A DNA stretch of 64,000 bases from an uncultured Kocuria sp. (GTDB taxonomy: Bacteria > Actinomycetota > Actinomycetes > Actinomycetales > Micrococcaceae), in the NCBI RefSeq assembly GCF_947500125.1, contig NZ_CANMRA010000014.1, forward strand, positions 44,028-108,027, given 5' to 3'. A program made the position numbers and the translations under genes. The notes below the pieces were generated by a model. That model had not been told where the DNA came from, searched no databases, and saw only the letters and a list, made by a program, of their open reading frames with translations. Within the stretch, counting starts at the first letter, position 1. Each line of letters starts with the position of its first letter. Below, piece by piece: positions 41,668 through 49,248 of this stretch.

Positions 41668-42567
41668 GTGACTGCTGCGGAGCGCTTCTTCTGCGCCGAG
41701 GCCGCCCGGGTGCGCGGCGACCCGATGGCGGGCACGGCCCCGCGCGGCCTGGTCTGGGTCCTCATCGAGCACCGTGGCGGCTGGCCGGTCAACGGGTTCG
41801 ACGGTCTCGAGCTCGAGCCGGAGACCAAGGCCCGCGTGTTCTCCGCCGCGCAGGCGGCGAAGGCCCGGATCCTCCTCATCCGGCGCCACGGCCGCCGCCG
41901 ACACGAGGAGGGCCCCACCCGGTGGGCCGTGCTGCGCCACGACGGCTCCGGCGACGGTCGTCAGCACTGGGGCACGTGGAGCCGCGACGAGGACCTGGCA
42001 GGAATCGCCACGGCCCTCGACCTCCCCGGGGAGACCGGCCGTCCACCGGTCCTGCTGGTCTGCGCGCACAGCCAGCACGACCCCTGCTGCGCGGTGCGTG
42101 GACGTCCCGCGGCAGATGCCCTCAGCGAGCGCTGGCCGGATCTGGTCTGGGAGTGCTCGCATGTCGGCGGTGACCGGTTCGCCGCCAACGTCGTCGTCGC
42201 CCCCGACGGCGTCTACTACGGAGGACTCGACGCGGAGTCCTCCGTCACCACGGTCGAGGAGCACCTCGCCGGCCGGGTCTCCGCGGAGCAGCTGCGCGGG
42301 TACACCGATCTCTTCCCGCCGCAGCAGGCCGCTGTCGCGGCCGCGCTCGAACGCTTTGGCCCGGCCGGGCGCCACGACTACACGGTGGCCGAGACCGTCC
42401 GCGACGGCGACCGCTGGCGGATCCGTCTCGCCGGCCGCCCACCCGGGCCAGGCCTCGTCGACGTCAAACTGCGGTCCCGTGCCGCCCCACCGCATCAGCT
42501 GACCTGCCGCGGCCCGGCCACGAGTTCGGCCCGGGTCTACGAGCTCACCGCGATCCGCGCGGTCTGA
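41668..42567 (+). CDS. Sucrase/ferredoxin-like family protein
   Basis: A 299-residue protein of the sucrase-ferredoxin-like family (thioredoxin-like fold). The diagnostic CAHSQHDPCCAVRGRP segment lies at about residue 130, and WECSHVGGDRFAANVVVAPDG, quoted as SHVGGDRFAANVVV, is the second conserved block. It probably binds a [2Fe-2S]-type cluster or another redox centre through these Cys residues. It starts at GTG 41668, 7 nt after the JmjC stop, in the same operon; it might supply electrons or reduce iron for the hydroxylase, which is an inference. C-terminal part may be a small separate domain. Confidence 0.88.
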   Translation: MTAAERFFCAEAARVRGDPMAGTAPRGLVWVLIEHRGGWPVNGFDGLELEPETKARVFSAAQAAKARILLIRRHGRRRHEEGPTRWAVLRHDGSGDGRQHWGTWSRDEDLAGIATALDLPGETGRPPVLLVCAHSQHDPCCAVRGRPAADALSERWPDLVWECSHVGGDRFAANVVVAPDGVYYGGLDAESSVTTVEEHLAGRVSAEQLRGYTDLFPPQQAAVAAALERFGPAGRHDYTVAETVRDGDRWRIRLAGRPPGPGLVDVKLRSRAAPPHQLTCRGPATSSARVYELTAIRAV

Positions 42568-42700
42568 GGGGCAGGGCGACCGACGGCACGGCGCTGCGGC
42601 CGCGACCGTGGACCGCGGTGTCGTCGGAACTCTCCGGCGACCGGCCTGCACCCGACGGCGGCCCCGCGCCCGCCGCGGGCGGCGGACCGGCCCGCCGGGG

Positions 42701-43774
42701 TCAGCCGACCGGGACGAGCTCCGACCGAAGGGCGGTCAGGAAGGCGTCGACGTCCTCCGGCGTGGTGTCGAAGCTGCACACCCAGCGGACCTCGCCCGTG
42801 GCGGCGTCCCAGTCGTAGAACCGGAACCGCCGGCGCAGGCGGTCCGCGACGCCGGCGGGCAGGGTGGCGAAGACGGCGTTCACCTGGGTCTCCTGCGTGA
42901 AGGCGACGCCTCGCATCGACCCGTCGGCGATGCCCGCCTCGATGCCCTCGCGCAGGCGCCGGGCCATCGTGTTCGCACGGCCCGCGGTGCGCAGGTACAG
43001 GTCACCGTCCAGGAGCGCCAGCAGCTGGGCCGAGACGAACCGCATCTTCGACGCCAGCTGCATCTGGTGCTTGCGCAGGTAGACCAGGCCCTGGGAGGCG
43101 CCCTCGTTCAGGACCACCACGGCCTCGGCGCCGAGCGCCCCGTTCTTGGTCCCGCCCAGGGAGAGCACGTCCACGCCGACGTCGGTGGTGAAGGCGCGCA
43201 GCGGCAGCCCCAGGGCGGCCGCCGCGTTCGCGAGCCGGGCCCCGTCCAGGAACACGGTCATGCCGTGCGCGTGTGCGGAGTCCGTGATCGCCCGGATCTC
43301 CTCCGGGGTGTACAGGGTGCCGAGCTCGGTGGACTGGGTGAGGTGGACGACGAGCGGCTGGGCGCGGTGCTCGTCCCCCCAGCCCCAGGCCTCCGCCGCG
43401 ATCAGCCCGGGCGTGAGCTTGCCGTCGCCCGTGGGGATCGGAAGGAGCTTGAGGCCGCCGGACTTCTCGGGCGCCCCGCCCTCGTCGACGTGGATGTGCG
43501 CCGTGTCCGCGCAGATCACCGCGCCCCAGCGCGGGAGCATCGACTGGAGGCCGACGACGTTGGCGCCCGTGCCGTTGAACACCGGCCACACCGAGGCGCC
43601 CTCGCCGAAGTGCTGCACGATCACGTCCTGCAGCCGCGCCGTGTACGCGTCCCCGCCGTAGGCGACCTGGTGCCCGCCGTTCGCCTCGGCCAGCGCGTCC
43701 AGCACCTCCGGGTGGATCCCGGAGTAGTTGTCCGAGGCGAATCCCCGCAGCTGCGGGTCGTGGATCGTCGGCAT
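42701..43774 (-). CDS. Threonine aldolase-like PLP enzyme (beta-eliminating lyase family)
   Basis: A 357-residue fold-type I PLP enzyme of the low-specificity threonine aldolase family. FASDNYSGIHPEVLDAL at the start, the PLP lysine in VDVLSLGGTKNGALGAE, VFLDGARLANAAAALGL and the C-terminal RRRFRFYDWD identify it. It would cleave L-threonine (or allo-threonine) to glycine and acetaldehyde, or another beta-hydroxy amino acid. Its ATG follows the SDR stop without gap, and the two share transcription with the DUF6421 gene. Confidence 0.9.
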   Translation of the reverse strand: MPTIHDPQLRGFASDNYSGIHPEVLDALAEANGGHQVAYGGDAYTARLQDVIVQHFGEGASVWPVFNGTGANVVGLQSMLPRWGAVICADTAHIHVDEGGAPEKSGGLKLLPIPTGDGKLTPGLIAAEAWGWGDEHRAQPLVVHLTQSTELGTLYTPEEIRAITDSAHAHGMTVFLDGARLANAAAALGLPLRAFTTDVGVDVLSLGGTKNGALGAEAVVVLNEGASQGLVYLRKHQMQLASKMRFVSAQLLALLDGDLYLRTAGRANTMARRLREGIEAGIADGSMRGVAFTQETQVNAVFATLPAGVADRLRRRFRFYDWDAATGEVRWVCSFDTTPEDVDAFLTALRSELVPVG

Positions 43775-44482
43775 TCAGTCCCTCACCTCGTCCTGGATCT
43801 GGTCCCTTTGGATCTCGTCCTTGGGGATCTCGATGACCGAGTCGTTCAGTTCCGGGGCCTCGGCATCCCAGAGTCCGGCGAAGGCGGTCGCGAGCCGCTC
43901 CTCCAGGCCGGCCAGGGCCGTCACCCGGAAGATCACGGCGGCAGCGCGCAGCGGCTCGCCGGTCTCGCGGGCGGCCTTCGCCCAGCCCTGCGCCACCGCC
44001 CGGGTCCACGCCTCGCTCGCGGCCTTCACCGCGGCGTAGTTGGCGCCGCCCGCCAGTGGGCGCTTCACCGCCGTCGAGGACACGATCGCCAACCGGCCCG
44101 CCGGCGAGGTCCGCAGGTCCTCGTCGAAGGCACGGCTCAGGTGGCGCAGCGCGGAGAAGGAGGTCTCCAGCACGCGGTAGTCCTCCTCCGTCTGCCCGGC
44201 GAGTCCACCGCCGCCGCGCCAGCCGCCGACGAGGTGCAGGAGCCCGTCGACCGTCAGGCCACGGACGTGCAGTCGGCGGGCGAGGTCGAGCACGGCGCGC
44301 TCGTCCGCGAGCTCCACCGTCTCCGTGTCCGCCTCCAGTGCTGCCAGGGGAGCGAGCTTCTCCGGGTGGCGCCCCGTGGCGACGACGCGGGCCCCGGCCG
44401 CGGTCAGGGTCTGCGTCGCCGCCAGGCCGGACGCGCTGGTGGCGCCCGCGATCAGCACGGTGCGGCCGGTGAGATCGGTCAT
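43775..44482 (-). CDS. Short-chain dehydrogenase/reductase (SDR)
   Basis: A 235-residue classical SDR. VLIAGATSASGLAATQTL gives the N-terminal TGxxxGxG-like nucleotide loop (GATSASG), and the catalytic Ser-Tyr-Lys set is visible in VSSTAVKRPLAGGANYAAVKAA (Ser in VSSTAV, YAAVK with Tyr and Lys). Cofactor preference and substrate are unknown. It lies between the DUF6421 gene (3 nt) and the aldolase (0 nt) in an apparent three-gene operon, so it may reduce an aldehyde released by the aldolase. Confidence 0.88.
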   Translation of the reverse strand: MTDLTGRTVLIAGATSASGLAATQTLTAAGARVVATGRHPEKLAPLAALEADTETVELADERAVLDLARRLHVRGLTVDGLLHLVGGWRGGGGLAGQTEEDYRVLETSFSALRHLSRAFDEDLRTSPAGRLAIVSSTAVKRPLAGGANYAAVKAASEAWTRAVAQGWAKAARETGEPLRAAAVIFRVTALAGLEERLATAFAGLWDAEAPELNDSVIEIPKDEIQRDQIQDEVRD

Positions 44483-44485
44483 GGC

Positions 44486-45916
44486 TCAATCGTCCGTGGC
44501 GCGGATGCCGGTCGTCGACTCGATGACGCTCTTCATCTTCTTCTCGAGCGCCTCGAAGAACATCGACAGCGGGAACTCGTCATCCAGCACCAGGTCCGTG
44601 TAGCCCCTCGGCGGCCCGGCCAGCACCTCACGGGGGAGCCCCTCCGCCCACGCCGAGGCGGGATGCGGCGGCACGACGGAGGCGATGAGGTCGTACGCCG
44701 CCAACCAGTGCACCGTCTTCGGCCGGTCGATCGACTCCCAGTACAGCTGGTCGATCGCCTCGCCGAGCTCGACGACCGCGTCGGCGACCTCGTCCCAGTC
44801 GACGCTGAGCTCGACGTCACGCCACTGCAGGACGTGCTTCCGGTGGAGCCAGGCGAACAGCAGCTGCCCGCCCAGCCCGTCGTAGTTGCGCACCCGGGAT
44901 CCGGTGATGGCGAAACGGAAGATCCGGTCGAAGATCACCGCGTACTGCACGAACTTCCCGTGCCGGCGGGTCTGCCCCTCGACGTCGGTGAGCTCGTCGC
45001 CGGCCGCGCTGCGCGCCGTGAGCGCACGCTCGACCGTGACCGATTCCCGGAACGCCGTCAGATCGCAGCGCAGCTCCTCCAGGGAGTACAGGAAGAACGG
45101 CATCCGCTGCTTGATCATGAAGGGGTCGAACGGCAGGTCGCCGCGCATGTGCGTGCGGTCGTGGATGAGGTCCCACAGCACGAAGGTCTTCTCGGCGAGA
45201 TCCTGGTCGGCGAGCAGCGCCGCGGCGTCGGCGGGCAGGTCCAGCTTCGTGATGCCGGCGGCCGCGGTGACCACGCGCCGGTAGCGTGCGGCCTCACGGT
45301 CCTGGAAGATGGCGCCCCAGGTGAACCGGGGGACCTCCCGCACGGCGACCGTCTCGGGGAACAGGACCGCGGAGTTCGAGTCGTACCCCGGGGTGAAGTC
45401 GATCAGCCGCAGGGACACGAACGCCGTGTTGCCGTAGTCCCCGGCCTCGAGCTCGGCGATGAACTCCGGCCAGATCGTCTCGACGAGCACGGCCTCGACG
45501 TGCCGGTCCGCCGAGCCGTTCTGGGTGTACATCGGGAACACGACGAGGTGCCGGATCCCGTCGACGCGGTGCCGCTGCGGCTGGAACTCGAGGAGGGAGT
45601 CGAGGAAGTCCGGCTCCCCGAAGCCGTCGTCCGCCCAGCGCGCGAAGTCGCCGGGCAGCGCCGCCAGGTAGGCGGCGTCGTGCGGGAACAACGGGGCGAG
45701 CTCGGCGATCGACGCCACGATCACGTCGACCTGTGCGCGTGCCGCCGGGTGGTCGGCCGGATCGGGGACGGAGCCGTCCTTGACCTGCAACGCCTGCAGC
45801 TCGGTGGCCGCCGACTTCAACCGGAGCCAGGCAGGGCTCGACTCCACGGTGCGGGCGTCCTCCACGACCTCAGGCTCGCCGAGAATGGCCTGCACCGTCT
45901 GCAGAGACATGGACAT
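44486..45916 (-). CDS. DUF6421 family protein
   Basis: A 476-residue soluble protein of DUF6421, known from Actinobacteria and without established function. HDRTHMRGDLPFDPF and IKQRMPFFLYSLEELRCDL near the middle hold conserved His/Asp/Glu residues that could bind metal. GFGEPDFLDSLLEFQPQRHR is another conserved block, and FVQYAVIFDRIFRF a hydrophobic core helix. AGGAGG precedes ATG 45916. It heads the operon with the SDR and threonine-aldolase genes, and the Lrp-type regulator is divergent, suggesting amino-acid-linked control. Confidence 0.85.
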   Translation of the reverse strand: MSMSLQTVQAILGEPEVVEDARTVESSPAWLRLKSAATELQALQVKDGSVPDPADHPAARAQVDVIVASIAELAPLFPHDAAYLAALPGDFARWADDGFGEPDFLDSLLEFQPQRHRVDGIRHLVVFPMYTQNGSADRHVEAVLVETIWPEFIAELEAGDYGNTAFVSLRLIDFTPGYDSNSAVLFPETVAVREVPRFTWGAIFQDREAARYRRVVTAAAGITKLDLPADAAALLADQDLAEKTFVLWDLIHDRTHMRGDLPFDPFMIKQRMPFFLYSLEELRCDLTAFRESVTVERALTARSAAGDELTDVEGQTRRHGKFVQYAVIFDRIFRFAITGSRVRNYDGLGGQLLFAWLHRKHVLQWRDVELSVDWDEVADAVVELGEAIDQLYWESIDRPKTVHWLAAYDLIASVVPPHPASAWAEGLPREVLAGPPRGYTDLVLDDEFPLSMFFEALEKKMKSVIESTTGIRATDD

Positions 45917-46027
45917 CGGAACCCTCCTGCCGTGGATTCACCGGAAAATTTCCGGTGGTATGGCTCGCATACAGGAAGATTCACATGTGACGGCGGGGGT
46001 GTCAATCCTCTCCACGCGATCGGCTGG

Positions 46028-46033
46028 TAGCGT
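46028..46033 (+). promoter_or_regulatory. -10 box (TAGCGT) for Lrp gene, leaderless
   Basis: TAGCGT ends seven nucleotides before ATG 46041 with no ribosome site, consistent with leaderless transcription. It lies in the 124-bp divergent gap shared with the DUF6421 operon. Confidence 0.4.
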
Positions 46034-46040
46034 TCGGCCC

Positions 46041-46493
46041 ATGGACGACCCCGTGGATGTGCGACTGGCGACCGAGGTGTCCCACGACCCGCGCGCCACC
46101 CTCGCCCAGCTGTCCGAGCGGGTCGGCCTCTCGGTCTCGGCCGTGCAGGCCCGCCTGCGCAAGCTCGAGAGCAGCGGCGTGATCACCGGATACCAGGCGA
46201 TCCTCGACCCCGAGGCGATCGGAAGGCCGCTGGCGGCCTTCATCGAGATCACGCCGCTCGATCCCCGCCAGCCGGACAACGCCCCCGAGCTCCTGCAGCC
46301 GATCACGGCGATCGAGGCGTGCCACTCGGTGGCCGGGGACTCCTCCTACATGCTGTTCGTCCGAGTGGCCTCCCCGAAGGCGCTCGAGGCGCTCGTCAAC
46401 GAGGTGCGCCAGGTGGCCTCCGTCAGCACCCGCACCACCGTGGTGCTGCAGACCTTCTACGAGCACCGGCCGATGCTGCCCGCCGAGGACTGA
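46041..46493 (+). CDS. Lrp/AsnC-family transcriptional regulator
   Basis: A 150-residue Lrp/AsnC protein. The N-terminal HTH includes DPRATLAQLSERVGLSVSAVQARLRKLE (core LSERVGLSVSAVQARL), linked through SSGVITGYQAILDPEAIG to the RAM ligand domain with ECHSVAGDSSYMLFVRVAS-type strand (core CHSVAGDSSYML). It normally binds an amino acid and controls neighbouring genes. It is divergent from the aldolase-SDR-DUF6421 operon, so threonine, glycine or related amino acids are reasonable effectors (inference). Confidence 0.92.
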   Translation: MDDPVDVRLATEVSHDPRATLAQLSERVGLSVSAVQARLRKLESSGVITGYQAILDPEAIGRPLAAFIEITPLDPRQPDNAPELLQPITAIEACHSVAGDSSYMLFVRVASPKALEALVNEVRQVASVSTRTTVVLQTFYEHRPMLPAED

Positions 46494-46559
46494 GGCGGCG
46501 GCGGTGCCGTCCGTCGGCGGCCACGGCCGCACTCCGGCTTCGAGGGGCAGGGCGTGGCA

Positions 46560-46617
46560 GAACGGCGGTCGGCCGGCTCCCGCGCCGTGGGGCACGGGAG
46601 CCGGCCGACCGCCGTTC
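46560..46617. terminator. 23-bp perfect hairpin between Lrp and FAA-hydrolase genes
   Basis: Arms 46560-46582 and 46595-46617 are perfectly complementary over 23 bp with a 12-nt loop, between convergent genes; the strongest terminator-like structure in this region. Confidence 0.8.
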
Positions 46618-46637
46618 CGTCCGGGGTTCGACCGGTC

Positions 46638-47540
46638 TCAGCCGGCGTGGGCGAGGGTGCTGGCCTCCTGCGCATCCGGCGCCGCGGCAGGCTCGTCGAC
46701 CACGGTGTTGCGCAGTACGCCCAGGCCGGTCACCTCGACCTCGACCTCGTCGCCCGCGGTCAGCAGGCCGCCCTCGCCCCAGAAGAGGCCGACGCCACCG
46801 GGGGTGCCGGTGACGATGACGTCGCCGGGGTGCAGCCGGGTGAAGCCGGTGACGTAGGCGATCAGCGTGGGGATGTCGAAGTAGAGGTCGGCGACCGAGG
46901 CGTGCTGGCGGACCTCGCCGTTGACGCGGGTCTCGAGCGTCAGCTCGCGGACGTCGCCCACGTCCGAGGCGGGGACCAGATAGGGGCCGAACCCACCGGT
47001 GGCCGGGAAGTTCTTCCCGGGGATCCACTGGCTGGCGGCCTTCTGCCAGTCGCGCACCGAGAAGTCGTTGTAGTTGGCGTACCCGGCGACGTGGTCGAAG
47101 GCGTCCTCCGGGGCCACGTGCCACGCCTCCTTGCCGATCACCAGGGCCATCTCGCCCTCGTAGTCGAACTTCTCGGTCGAGGCGGGCCTGACCGCCGGCG
47201 CGAGGTGGCCCATCTGCGTGTCCGGGAACCGGGTGAAGACCGTCGGTGCCGTCTGACCTGTCTTGCCGGACTCCTCCTGATGGGTCCGGTAGTTGACGCC
47301 GATGCAGATGATCTTCCCGGGCTCCGTCAGGCAGGGCAGGTAGGTGATGTCCTCCTCGGCGTGCGCGGGGGCGCCCTCCAGGTCGGCGGAGGTCAGGCGG
47401 CCGAAGAGACCCGCAGCAACTGCCGCGTGGAGCGAGGGGGCCAGGTCCTTGCCGGAGGGGCCGAGGTCGTGCACGGTGCCGCAATCGGCCACGCCCCAGG
47501 TGGGGCTGCCGTCGGGGGCCGAGAAGCTGACGTAGTTCAC
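46638..47540 (-). CDS. Fumarylacetoacetate hydrolase-family protein
   Basis: A 300-residue FAH-family enzyme starting at GTG 47540 with GGGAG upstream. An N-terminal domain of about 70 residues is followed by the catalytic fold: IICIGVNYRTHQEE, FDYEGEMALVIG (metal-binding Glu pair), FSVRDWQ and VTGTPGGVG. This is the FAA-hydrolase/2-hydroxyhepta-2,4-diene-1,7-dioate or acylpyruvase-type fold, which cleaves or isomerises ring-fission products of catechol-type compounds. It belongs to the aromatic cluster to the right, with which it shares a divergent promoter region. Confidence 0.9.
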   Translation of the reverse strand: MNYVSFSAPDGSPTWGVADCGTVHDLGPSGKDLAPSLHAAVAAGLFGRLTSADLEGAPAHAEEDITYLPCLTEPGKIICIGVNYRTHQEESGKTGQTAPTVFTRFPDTQMGHLAPAVRPASTEKFDYEGEMALVIGKEAWHVAPEDAFDHVAGYANYNDFSVRDWQKAASQWIPGKNFPATGGFGPYLVPASDVGDVRELTLETRVNGEVRQHASVADLYFDIPTLIAYVTGFTRLHPGDVIVTGTPGGVGLFWGEGGLLTAGDEVEVEVTGLGVLRNTVVDEPAAAPDAQEASTLAHAG

Positions 47541-47804
47541 AGAGATCTCCCATCGAGTCGGGTGGTGTGCGTCCTCGGGCCTTCCGCGGTGGGGGCGTGA
47601 TGCCGAGCGGTGACGTGGATTACACGCTAGCCAGCGGGTCCGCATTTGGCAACTAAAAAATATTCTCGACTTTAGATTGTGTGAACACTGGAAAAATGTC
47701 GTCGAGTGGGACATGCTGTGTGATGACGATCTCAGTGGCCCCGTGCCACGCCGTTCCCGCTCGACGCCGGGAGGGGTTCGACTCTTTGGAAAGGACGAGC
47801 GCTG
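47541..47804. promoter_or_regulatory. Divergent promoter region with dyad GTGTGAACAC
   Basis: The 264-bp gap between the FAA-hydrolase gene and the LLM monooxygenase is AT-rich in its middle (AACTAAAAAATATTCTCG near 47651-47668). GTGTGAACAC at about 47679-47688 is a perfect dyad of a GntR-operator type (GT/AC ends). The GntR gene at 50864 is a candidate regulator. Confidence 0.4.
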
Positions 47805-49136
47805 ATGAGCACTCCCAAGCCGGCCCAGCACATGATTCTGACGACGTTCATGCTTCCTGCCGGGTACCACAAGGACAGCTGGCGCATGGACGGCAGCAGG
47901 GCGGAGGAGCTGGGCAACCTCGACTTCGTCCTGGAGCTCACGCAGATGGCCGAGGCGGCGAAGCTGGACGCCGTCTTCTTCGGGGACGTGGTGCACGCGA
48001 ACACGCTGCTGCGCGGGGACATCAAGATGAACGGCTTCTACGAGCCGGTCACGGTGCTCTCGGCGCTCGCCGCGCGCACGAAGCACATCGGCCTGGTGGG
48101 CACGATCTCCACCTCGTTCTCGGAGCCCTACAACGTGGCGCGGCAGCTCTGCGGACTCGACCACATGTCGGGCGGCCGCGCCGGCTGGAACATCGTGACG
48201 TCCTCCGACGGCTTCCAGAACTACGGGGTCGAGGAGGCGCCGGACCCCGCGACCCGGTACCGCCGGGCCACTGAGTTCGTCGACGTGGTGCGCCGCCTCT
48301 GGGACTCCTGGGACGACGGGGCGGTGATCGTCGACCGTGGGTCCGGGGAGTACCTGGACCGGTCCCGGCTGCACCCGATCGACCACGAGGGCGAGTTCTT
48401 CCGCGTCCAGGGCCCGCTGAACATGCCCACCAGCCCGCAGCGGCACCCCGTGCTCGCGCAGGCAGGGTCTTCCGGCCCCGGCATGGACCTGGGCTCCTCC
48501 ATCGGCGACATGATCTACACCGCGCAGCCTGACAAGGGGCGCTCGATCGAGTTCTACGCCGCGTTCAAGCAGATGGCCAAGGACAAGGGGCGCAACCCGG
48601 ACCACGTCAAGATCGTCCCGGGCATCCTGCCGATCATCGGTGACACCGAGGCGGAGGCCCGCGAGCTCGCCGACGAGCTGGGCCGCCACGTGCACCTGGA
48701 GAACGGGCGGGCGCAGGTCGGTGCCGACCTGCGCATGGACCTGTCCGAGCTGGACTACGACGAGCGCATCCCGGCGGAGTGGTTCCGCGACGACGACGCC
48801 TACGGCAGCCGCTACAAGATCTACCGGACGAAGTCCGTGGAGATGGGGATGACGCTGCGCGAGCTGATCGTGGACCTCGCCCGTTCCACCGGCCACCAAT
48901 GGATGGCGGGAACCCCCTCTCAAGTCGCCGACCGGATGGTCGACTGGTTCGAGTCCAAGGCCTGCGACGGCTTCAACCTGAACTCCCCGTTCAACCCGGG
49001 CGGCTTCCGGCTGATCTGCGACAAGCTCGTGCCCGAGCTGCAGGACCGCGGGTACTTCCGTGCCGAGTACGAGGGCGCCACGTTCCGGGAGAACCTGGGC
49101 CTGCCCGAGGTCTCCACGTCGCTCCTGCCGGCCTGA
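47805..49136 (+). CDS. LLM-class FMN-dependent monooxygenase (NtaA/SnaA/DszA family)
   Basis: A 443-residue bacterial-luciferase-like flavin monooxygenase of the nitrilotriacetate/pristinamycin/dibenzothiophene-sulfone branch. FFGDVVHANTLL, TSFSEPYNVARQL, GRAGWNIVTSSDGFQNYGV (core GWNIVTSSDG) and HPVLAQAGSSGPG are signatures, and length is typical. It uses FMNH2 supplied by a separate reductase, which is not visible in this window. Substrate unknown. AAGGACGAG precedes ATG 47805. It lies 112 nt upstream of the VAO-type oxidase. Confidence 0.92.
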   Translation: MSTPKPAQHMILTTFMLPAGYHKDSWRMDGSRAEELGNLDFVLELTQMAEAAKLDAVFFGDVVHANTLLRGDIKMNGFYEPVTVLSALAARTKHIGLVGTISTSFSEPYNVARQLCGLDHMSGGRAGWNIVTSSDGFQNYGVEEAPDPATRYRRATEFVDVVRRLWDSWDDGAVIVDRGSGEYLDRSRLHPIDHEGEFFRVQGPLNMPTSPQRHPVLAQAGSSGPGMDLGSSIGDMIYTAQPDKGRSIEFYAAFKQMAKDKGRNPDHVKIVPGILPIIGDTEAEARELADELGRHVHLENGRAQVGADLRMDLSELDYDERIPAEWFRDDDAYGSRYKIYRTKSVEMGMTLRELIVDLARSTGHQWMAGTPSQVADRMVDWFESKACDGFNLNSPFNPGGFRLICDKLVPELQDRGYFRAEYEGATFRENLGLPEVSTSLLPA

Positions 49137-49248
49137 GGGCTGTTGCCCGGCCGGAGCCGCGCAGCCGCACCACGCACCCGGACCCGCCCGCTGCGGAGCC
49201 CGGCCGACGCAGTCCCGGCCCGTCCACCAAGCTGAGAGAGGTATGACA

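Noticed and set aside
42608..46030. Long rightward frame opposite the aldolase, SDR and DUF6421 genes
   Set aside because: Shadow of minus-strand genes whose motifs (PLP Lys, SDR Tyr-Lys, DUF6421 blocks) are clear; the forward frame has Arg/Gly/His-rich unstructured sequence.
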